From the NCBI GenBank assembly GCA_959347315.1, contig OY365810.1, positions 17,297,363 through 17,361,362 on the forward strand: DNA of 64,000 nt. The letters are read 5' to 3'. Positions 57,070 to 64,000 of the stretch are shown piece after piece (position 1 is the first letter of the stretch; each line of letters opens with the position of its first letter). The notes under the pieces were generated by a model. That model was not told the origin of the DNA and searched no databases. It saw only the letters and a list, made by a program, of their open reading frames with translations. The position numbers and the translations under genes are program-made. The DNA comes from Bimastos eiseni (taxonomy: Eukaryota; Annelida; Clitellata; Crassiclitellata; Lumbricidae).

Positions 57070-57119
57070 CGAGGACCCCGCCAATAAGAGCTATATAGGT
57101 ATTATAGGCGGGGTCCTCG
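57070..57119. repeat. Inverted repeat, 13-bp stem
   Basis: CGAGGACCCCGCC at 57070-57082 and its exact inverse at 57107-57119 with a 24-nt AT-rich loop. Confidence 0.85.
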
Positions 57120-57321
57120 CCCAGTCGCTCGTCCTCCACCGAGGCGAAAACACTCGGATACAGAAGAAGGATACGACCCACATGGCTGAAATTCGACCGT
57201 ATATTATATTTGAATTGATGGGTCCGATGCAGTCACACGACTGTAGCCAACTTGAGAACAAAATATCTATTAAAACCCACGAGTAAGTCCGGTACGAAAG
57301 TCTAGAACTAGAGCACTCTAA

Positions 57322-57801
57322 GGGGTAGTCCATAAATGCCATCACGCACCTAGAGGAAGGGGTCACCCTGACTCACCCACATGTGGCGAAGGAAGGGGTC
57401 GACGAAATGGGACGTAACATCATCCCCACAAAATGTGTAATTTTATTTAAAAAACTGTCAATCAATTGAACAAGTTCCACTTAATTAGCAGTAACTGTTG
57501 CCACAATTTAACAACACTAATTATCAGAATTGTATTCTTAATTACTGGACTGGTTACGATTACGCTTGGTGTCAATTTTAAGGTTTTGGAAGTGAAGCAG
57601 TCATTATGTAACACACAAGCAGGTATGAATAATGCCGGAAAAACTCATCAGGCCACAGAAAATCACTGCACGTCAGCAACGTGAACTAATTGGCTGTAAG
57701 CACAAACGAAGCAAGGAGAGTGAGTAGATTGGATAGACGAAGAAGAGCTCGATCTGAATGAAATCATTCAAAATTGCTTCACATCATTTATGAACGGCCC
57801 C
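57322..57801. mobile_element. GGGCCGTCCAT-family DNA element, copy C
   Basis: Ends GGGGTAGTCCATAAATG and CATTTATGAACGGCCCC are inverted, flanked by TAA on both sides (57319-57321 and 57802-57804). The interior matches copies A and D. Confidence 0.8.
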
Positions 57802-59580
57802 TAACGTGTTAAAAGTCACTGATTAAGTTCTGCATTTAGATGAAGATATCCGTGGAAATGACGCAACAGTCGATCAATCGAACGAACCGATGACGTGGCC
57901 GATGACTTGCGCTGAATTGTTTTTGCTACTACTACAACAATTGCTACTACAGCTACTACTGCTGCTTCTGCTGCAGCTGCTGCTACTTAAACTTTAACTG
58001 GAGCCATCCTCAGCTCTATAAGTCATACAGAATACGAAACCTTAGACGTGGGACTATCTATCGTAACTGAACTCCTTCTTCTGGAACAAGCAAAGGCCAA
58101 GGCGTCAAAGTAGCATCTAGAATATAACTTATAAATATATATAAGTGTTTTCAACCCGAGCGCCATTGCACCAGTGTTAGCGAATTGCTCTCTTCTAGTC
58201 GGTTCAATAGAGATCTATCGGTTCCTTTGTAAGGCTGCCAGCGGATACCCGGATACCTGTTCCGTGGGTCAACGGGTAGGCCTACCCGGGCCGTGATTTC
58301 AACATGTTTTGACAGCCTTGTTCTTTGTCAGACGACTCTTCTTGATGGATGAGACTCCAGTAAGTCTTCGTGCTAAGTCCCGTTGCCGCAGTTCATTCTG
58401 TCGTGTGAGCCGTTAACAGCAGCGGCCAGTCAGACACACATGTGCGCTTCTCGACACCAAGAATGCAACCAAACGCAATTCTGATTGCTCCATCATAAAC
58501 TCATCACAATGGTTGACCCTGCCTGGTGTGTTATTAAATGGGAGATATTAAAATTGACATCGTAAAACCCAGAGTCACATGGAGGCCTATGTATGGCACT
58601 ATGGATCATGTCTTATTTCCTGTATTTGCAAATGCACCTCTTTAGCATGGATTAATTTGAAGTTGAATTAATTAAAAGAAATTTTTTCTAAATACCTATA
58701 GTGTGGATGAGTATAGAGTTTGCTTAAATTAAATTTATATTAATGAATTGAAGTTTCTCCTAAATGTTGTCTACATTGAGTGTTGAAATGGATTAATGAT
58801 AGAAATCCTGCTTAATGCCCATGGGCCCCAACTAATACCCACGGGGTGCCATCCAATGCTCATGGAAATCTTGGCAGGGTCGAGAATCTGTAAAGAGGAC
58901 ATCAACAAAGTATGCATGTATGTGAGCCTGTAAAGCATTGTAAGCATTGTAAATTGACAAATCAATGGAATTGAGACGAGGATGAAAATCATGCAGGTTT
59001 TTAAGGAACATAATTAATCTAGAACCCCCAATGACCTGCTTTAAAGATATATACAACTGATCAGAAAAGCTGAGATTTGAGGACATGCTTTATCCAGTGC
59101 GTATAGATTTAAGATATTGGTAGTACTATTTATATTTTTGCTACTAGACATAGGCCTACATTGGAATTGTGGTGTGGACACCGAAAACTCACCAATTCCA
59201 GGGTAACAGCCCATGAAATATCAACAGTCAGTTAATTAGAATTTCTTTTAATCTGAAACGAATTAATCATTTCATCGACGCGTCATTTACAATAGTAGAA
59301 CATGTGACGTCACTGGCTACTATTGTATTGGAACAATTGATGGCCGCTGTAACCGCGGTTGCCATAGGCACCTATTGTCTAGGGACTCAAGAAAGCGAGT
59401 ATTCACATGTACATGCACAAAACACGCATTCACACATATAAAGACACATATACACAGACCTACATGCACACAAATAAGCCTACACACATACATGCACAAT
59501 TGAACATACATAATTATAACGCCTATAAATTATGAGAAGTAGGTGATATGCGAAAAAGCGGTATGAGTCATCCGTTAGCA
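57802..59580. other. Intergenic; no gene recognised
   Basis: Contains a CTACTACTACAACAATTGCT-type triplet tract near 57930-57990. Minus-strand ORFs at 58771-59086 lack family, signal or splice support. Confidence 0.5.
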
Positions 59581-59586
59581 GTACCT

Positions 59587-59603
59587 TAACCCTAACCCTA
59601 ACT
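59587..59603. repeat. Short interstitial telomere-like repeat
   Basis: TTAACCCTAACCCTAAC, under three TTAGGG units on the minus strand. It may be chance or a repair scar. Confidence 0.5.
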
Positions 59604-59692
59604 TGTTGAGGTCAACACCTTTTGCGACTTACAACTGAAGACTCGGGTCTTAACTTAGCCATTACTGAAGAGGATTCATTACGCTAACTTAA

Positions 59693-59862
59693 GAGAGAGA
59701 CAGAGACAGAGACATACAGAGACAGACAGAGACAGACAGAGACAGACAGAGACAGACAGAGACAGACAGAGACAGACAGAGACAGACAGAGACAGACAGA
59801 GACAGACAGACAGAGAGAAACAGAGACAGACAGACAGACATAGACAGAGATAGAGAGAGAGA
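59693..59862. repeat. (GACAGA)n microsatellite
   Basis: GACAGACAGA/GAGACAGACA repeats, creating a poly-Ser/Val/Leu frame on the minus strand. Confidence 0.95.
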
Positions 59863-60126
59863 GGTGATAGTCTTCGTTGAACATTTCAGGCGCCCATGTG
59901 AGTGAGCTCAGCCGAGATAGACGCATGAATTTAAGTTTAAAAATACATTCTGAACGACGTCAGGAGGCAAACAATCTGCAGTTACAACTGAGTTGATCAG
60001 CTGAACCTTAGACCAAGATGTTAGCACAGCATCCCTCCCCCTCTCGCACTTCGCCCACTCTCCCCTCTCTTGCAGTTCGCACCGCCCAGTCATCCTTAAC
60101 CCCAACCAACACAGATGCACTCACTC

Positions 60127-60132
60127 TATAAA
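60127..60132 (+). promoter_or_regulatory. TATA box upstream of a candidate first exon
   Basis: TATAAA within CACTCTATAAAGCTGG, about 177 bp before the ATG at 60309. The intervening leader is CCTCCT-rich, which could be a 5' UTR. Confidence 0.35.
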
Positions 60133-60308
60133 GCTGGCTCCAAGGAGTTCTGGAGCTTGTCAACTCTACGACCAACGCCTCCCCACCGCTGCTACCGTCG
60201 CATCCACCTCCCTCCTCCTCCTTTTCCTCCTCCTTCTCCTCCTCCTTTTCCTCCTCCTCCTCCTGTTCCGTCGTGACTGCTGCTGGAGACGTGGCTGCCT
60301 AGCATTGC

Positions 60309-60443
60309 ATGAGCGCTGCTCATGAAATTCCAGTCAGACGTCAGTGGCTTAGAGGAAATGCGTCGATGATTTTGAGAGAAGAAGTCTTCTTAGTTTCCTC
60401 TTCCACACAGATCGACACCGACGACCAATCCATTCGCAATCAG
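60309..60443 (+). CDS. Candidate first coding exon, unknown protein
   Basis: Forty-five codons from MSAAHEIPVRRQWLRGNASM end at a strong donor, CAG|GTAAGC. With the TATA box at 60127 this forms a plausible first exon. The frame stays open past the donor to 60509, so an unspliced reading is possible. No downstream exon could be paired with it, and no domain was recognised. Treat as a hypothesis. Confidence 0.25.
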
Positions 60444-60509
60444 GTAAGCCCTACAGCCAGTCCTTCCATCGATCGATTCAATTCGAGTTTCCCACAAGCG
60501 ACTCATTAA

Positions 60510-61990
60510 CTTCTTGACCGCCACTTTCATATGGTGTGGAATTGAGGGTGAAGTTCTTAAAAGGCGATGCATAGGTATTCATATAGGTGCGTACGTGCAA
60601 CTGTTATCCTAATAATATAGCGTGCTTCGGAAATCAGCGACTCTCATTACAATAACAATAACGATGCTAAATCTGATAAATCGGCGTTAACCAGTTCCTA
60701 ATTTACAAGCAGTGCTAGGATACCTAGAGAGTAGAGACAGTGCACTGAATTTAACCAAATGATTCTGCAGTTGACAGATGACACGATGTGTGGAGTGAGT
60801 AGACACAAAGCAGTGTGTCTCTTTGGCGCTGAAGGTTGCCCCACTGTCAAGCAGTCCCTCGTAGATGACAGAAAAATCAGCTTGCGGATAGGTAACCAGA
60901 TCTACGCAGGACATGGAACCAGCTCGTGCTGGCGGTCTTGGCCAGTCTAAATGCTTTGATCATCGCCCACCCGTCAAAGAAAATCAAGCATTCCCTGCTG
61001 CAAACAGGTCAGCAGGACCAAACATGGTTTAACTGTTCAGTTTGACACCTGTCACCTCTGAGTACCAGACGAGTTGAATGGTGAGACGTATTGATGACTT
61101 GCGACAAAACGCCATCCAATAAAATACGAGAATGAAAATACTCCAAAAAGTGGATTCACTCGCAGTTGAATTCTTAAAACACAAGAACCTCACTTAGGAC
61201 GAGGAGATTGCCATTCACAGAAGTGCTCAAACCAATTATCAATAAATATATTGAATTTATAATGGATCCTTGTCAAAGTGAAGTAAAAAATGAATCTGGT
61301 CTGTTAGCCAGCAAATACCATCATTTGCTTTCATCGTAAACACACGTCATTCATCACATTGAAGTAGACGACATAAATGTGGTCAACAACTCTGGCTGAA
61401 ACCTTATGCATTAGTAACTGATTGTACTAGGATTAAATTGTGTGCAGCAGACTGAGCTAGGAGCGCGTAATTTATTCAGACCACGCCAGATTAGATAACA
61501 GTTACTTGCAAGTGTGAAGGCCTCGACAGCTGCACTTTCGGTCAATTATTCTCCAGCAGAGCAATAATAACACTCAATGATCGTAACTATAATAATGAGC
61601 TATTTGTGCAAATTCTGAGATGTTAGAGTGCTACTTTAAGGCTATAGCATGGATACTGTGTAAGGAATGAGATTCGTTTGACACCAGAGATGAATGGAAC
61701 GAGAAGCAACCGTTCTCGAACTACGCCTACTTCTCAATGAAATTATCGTAGGCTTTGATTCTTCATCAACGCTGCTCGTTTGAATGGGCGTTAACGCGGT
61801 TTAAGATCCCAGTGGACGGACTGTGCCATGCTGAATATGAGACTATGAGAATGACTGCCTCATGTGGTGACATTATTAATGCTAAAGTAGTCAAAGCAGG
61901 CACTTCCGGCAAAGTTAAAAATTTATCGAATCACCGAAGATGTGAAATAATTGGATCGTGTTTACATGTGGCGCCAGTTGCGCACGAATT
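60510..61990. other. Intergenic or intronic; no gene recognised
   Basis: Short ORFs on both strands at 60687-60950 overlap each other and lack support. No repeats of note. Confidence 0.5.
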
Positions 61991-62013
61991 AGAATGTATT
62001 GTTACTTTAGTGC

Positions 62014-63140
62014 TTAGTCCTTTCTATGTAGGTCTACACATCGGGCAACGCACTTCCTCCATTCATCTCTATCCAAAGCCAGTGTCTCAGCCTCCTCCCA
62101 CGATATCTCCAAACATTTTAGGTTGTCTCTTATGGTCTCTGGACAGTTTTTTCTCGGTCTTCCTCTCCTCCGTCGCTCTCCCGCACACCAGGACATCACT
62201 TGTTTAGCTCTTCTCTCCTCCTCCATGCAACAGACATGCCCCATCCACCTCAGTTTTCTCCTTTTGATGTTGCTCTCGATGTCTTCTTGTCCCGTTTTCT
62301 CTCATGTGATCCAGTTGGTTATCTTGTCTCTCCATGTTATATGCAAGATTCTTTGCAGCCATCTGTGATTAGCCGCCTCCAGTCTCTTCCTGTTTGCCAC
62401 CGTCATTGGCCACGTCTCAGATCCATACAACAGCGTACTCACTACCACGGCATTGTACAGGCGGACCTTGGTCTTTAAACTACATCCATTTTTCTTCCAG
62501 ATATTTGTGAGCTTCTCAAATCATATGCAGTGTTTGCCTTTCCTATTCGTATCTTTATTTCTTAGTCACAGCTACTATCCGATGACATGAGGCTGCCTAG
62601 GTAGGAGATGGCGTCCACAGATTCCACCTCTCTTCCATCAATTAAGATCTTGTCTTCTTCGCTCCATTTCCCAACTTTCATATTTTTTTATTTTTCTGGG
62701 TTGATAGTAAGTCCCATTTTTTCCGCCTCTGCCCGCGTCCTGCTTGTTAAAGTCTTCATCCTCTCCCAGGTACGGTCCAGTAGGGCAATGTCGTTAGCGA
62801 AGTCCAGATCGTTCAATCTGTCATCTTCATTCCATATCAGTCCCCTGTTGACCTCTTTTGTTGCCTCGTCGTCACTATCCAGTCTATAACGATTGCAAAA
62901 ATCATTTTTGAGACAAAACACACCCCTGTCGCACTCCTGTTATGATCTGGAACCACTCGCCCTCCTCTCCATCATATCTCACAGCACATCAGCTACCATG
63001 GTAGAAGCTTCTGATGATGTCGATTACCTTTGCGGGAATTCCGTACCCCTTCATTATTTTCCATATGGACTCCCTGTGCATACTATCGAATGCCTTCCTG
63101 AAATCGATTAAATTGACCAGGATGGGTTCATCGTACACTA
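62014..63140 (-). pseudogene. Degenerate non-LTR reverse transcriptase
   Basis: Read on the minus strand, in order: LIDFRKAFDSMHRESIWKIM (first catalytic Asp), a QGCVLS-like stretch, RLNDLDFANDIALLDRTW (catalytic loop, FADD changed to FAND), AEKMGLTINPEK, and a C-terminal GERRRRGRPRKNC and ALDRDEWRKCVARCVD block. The RRRGRP...W...DR..WR ending is typical of RTE/I-like LINEs. Several frameshifts and stops. Confidence 0.85.
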
Positions 63141-63504
63141 TGGCCTTCTCTATATGTATTGTTAAACTTAAAATAAAAAAACAAATGAGTCTATATTATG
63201 CACAATCAATCTGGAAGTGCAACGTTTATTTTATTCCACAAGTCCCATTCGAGTACAGCATTTTTTTAAAATAAAAGTTACTCTTTAACATTCTTCTCTC
63301 TTGCTCTCAGAATAATAGTTCGTTAGTACATTCGGAGAAGCCATGTTGAAAATCGAGTAGAAGATGGCTATGGTCATTTGTAAGCCACTTGAAAGAGACG
63401 AGTCTTTCTAGCTGATCGACATCCTAGAATTGACAAAATGAACTGAACCGGACATTGCATTCCAATTTGCCGAGAAAGTCCAAGAGTGACTAGGAGTCAC
63501 AGCA

Positions 63505-64000
63505 TCTATTGATTAAGTCATGTGAACTATTGATTGAGTCGCATCATTCATTCATTGAGTCACATCATTCATTCATTCATTGAGACACATCATCTATTGA
63601 TTGAGTCGCATCATTCATTGATTGAGTCACTGCATCTATTGATTAAGTCATATGAACTATTGATTGAGTCGCATCATTCATTGATTGAGTCACATCATTC
63701 ATTGATTGAGTCACATCATCTATTGATTGAGTCACATCATCTACTGATTGAGTCGAATCATCTATTGATTGAGTCACAGCATCTATTAAGTCATATGAAC
63801 TATTGATTGAGTCGCATCATTCATTCATTGAGTCACAGCATATATTGCTTGAGTCACATCATCTATTGCTTGAGTCAGAGTATCTATTGCTTGAGGCATG
63901 TCATCTACTAATTGAGTCACATCATCTATTGATTGAGTCACATCATCCATTGATTGAGTCATATCAACTATTGATTGAGTCGCAGCATTCATTCATTGAG
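63505..64000. repeat. 21-bp minisatellite running off the right edge
   Basis: The unit is ATTGATTGAGTCACATCATCT with variants, roughly 24 units. It gives a repeating Leu-Ile-Glu-Ser-His-His-Ser frame. The array is not finished at the window end. Confidence 0.95.

Noticed and set aside
56780..57181. 133-codon minus-strand ORF
   Set aside because: Ends in triplet-repeat translation and includes the 57070 inverted repeat; a short middle part looks protein-like but no family could be named.
59587..59603. Telomere or subtelomere
   Set aside because: Under three TTAGGG units, flanked by ordinary sequence; too short to mark a chromosome end.

Overview
The window looks like nuclear DNA of a marine invertebrate animal. 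It has split genes with GT-AG introns, many microsatellites and minisatellites, CR1/RTE-like LINE remnants with '...GGCGCTATATAAA...' tails, tRNA-derived SINEs, several DNA transposon families and a Maverick/Polinton. The phylum cannot be fixed from this sequence; an echinoderm-like or mollusc-like genome would fit.

The main host genes are two tandem, same-strand, six-exon copies of a secreted peptidoglycan recognition protein (PGRP), at 9126-18332 and 46138-56444. Each encodes a signal peptide, a bacterial-type SH3 (SH3b-like) domain on exons 1-3, and a PGRP/amidase_2 domain on exons 4-6 with all four zinc-site residues, so both are predicted to be active peptidoglycan amidases. Exon 4, intron 4 and exon 5 are almost identical between the copies while the rest has diverged, which suggests gene conversion. 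Copy 1 has a TATA box; copy 2 has lost it. Introns carry minisatellites, a hAT element, small DNA transposons, LINE pieces and a SINE.

Between the PGRP copies lies a nest of mobile elements. A hAT-type element (27597-45570) holds a truncated small DNA element (27617-44928). That holds a Tc1/mariner-type element with long inverted repeats (28011-44759), which in turn holds a 15.5-kb Polinton (28885-44422). The Polinton has about 260-bp terminal inverted repeats and virus-like genes: integrase, protein-primed family B DNA polymerase, packaging ATPase, double-jelly-roll major capsid candidate, penton-like minor capsid candidate, a coiled-coil/membrane protein, several small membrane proteins, a bZIP-like ORF and a secreted Cys-containing protein. 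Many genes carry stops, frameshifts or deletions, and no cysteine protease was found, so it is a decaying copy.

The least explained object is a 3378-bp insertion (22190-25567) that splits a LINE reverse transcriptase exactly at its catalytic FADD-like motif. It has TG...CA ends and a 4-bp target duplication, like an LTR-type integration, but no convincing coding capacity. It is filled with short perfect hairpins and six copies of a roughly 32-nt cassette. The reverse complement of the cassette closely resembles the segment of 28S rRNA that holds the R2 retrotransposon / I-PpoI site.

The outer parts (1-9000 and 57000-64000) are mostly non-coding. They hold a possible two-exon secreted-protein gene (minus strand, 1716-2760), a 38-bp-unit minisatellite, a perfect 38-bp palindrome, a candidate first exon with a TATA box at 60127-60443, a degenerate RT on the minus strand (62014-63140), and a 21-bp-unit minisatellite running off the right edge.
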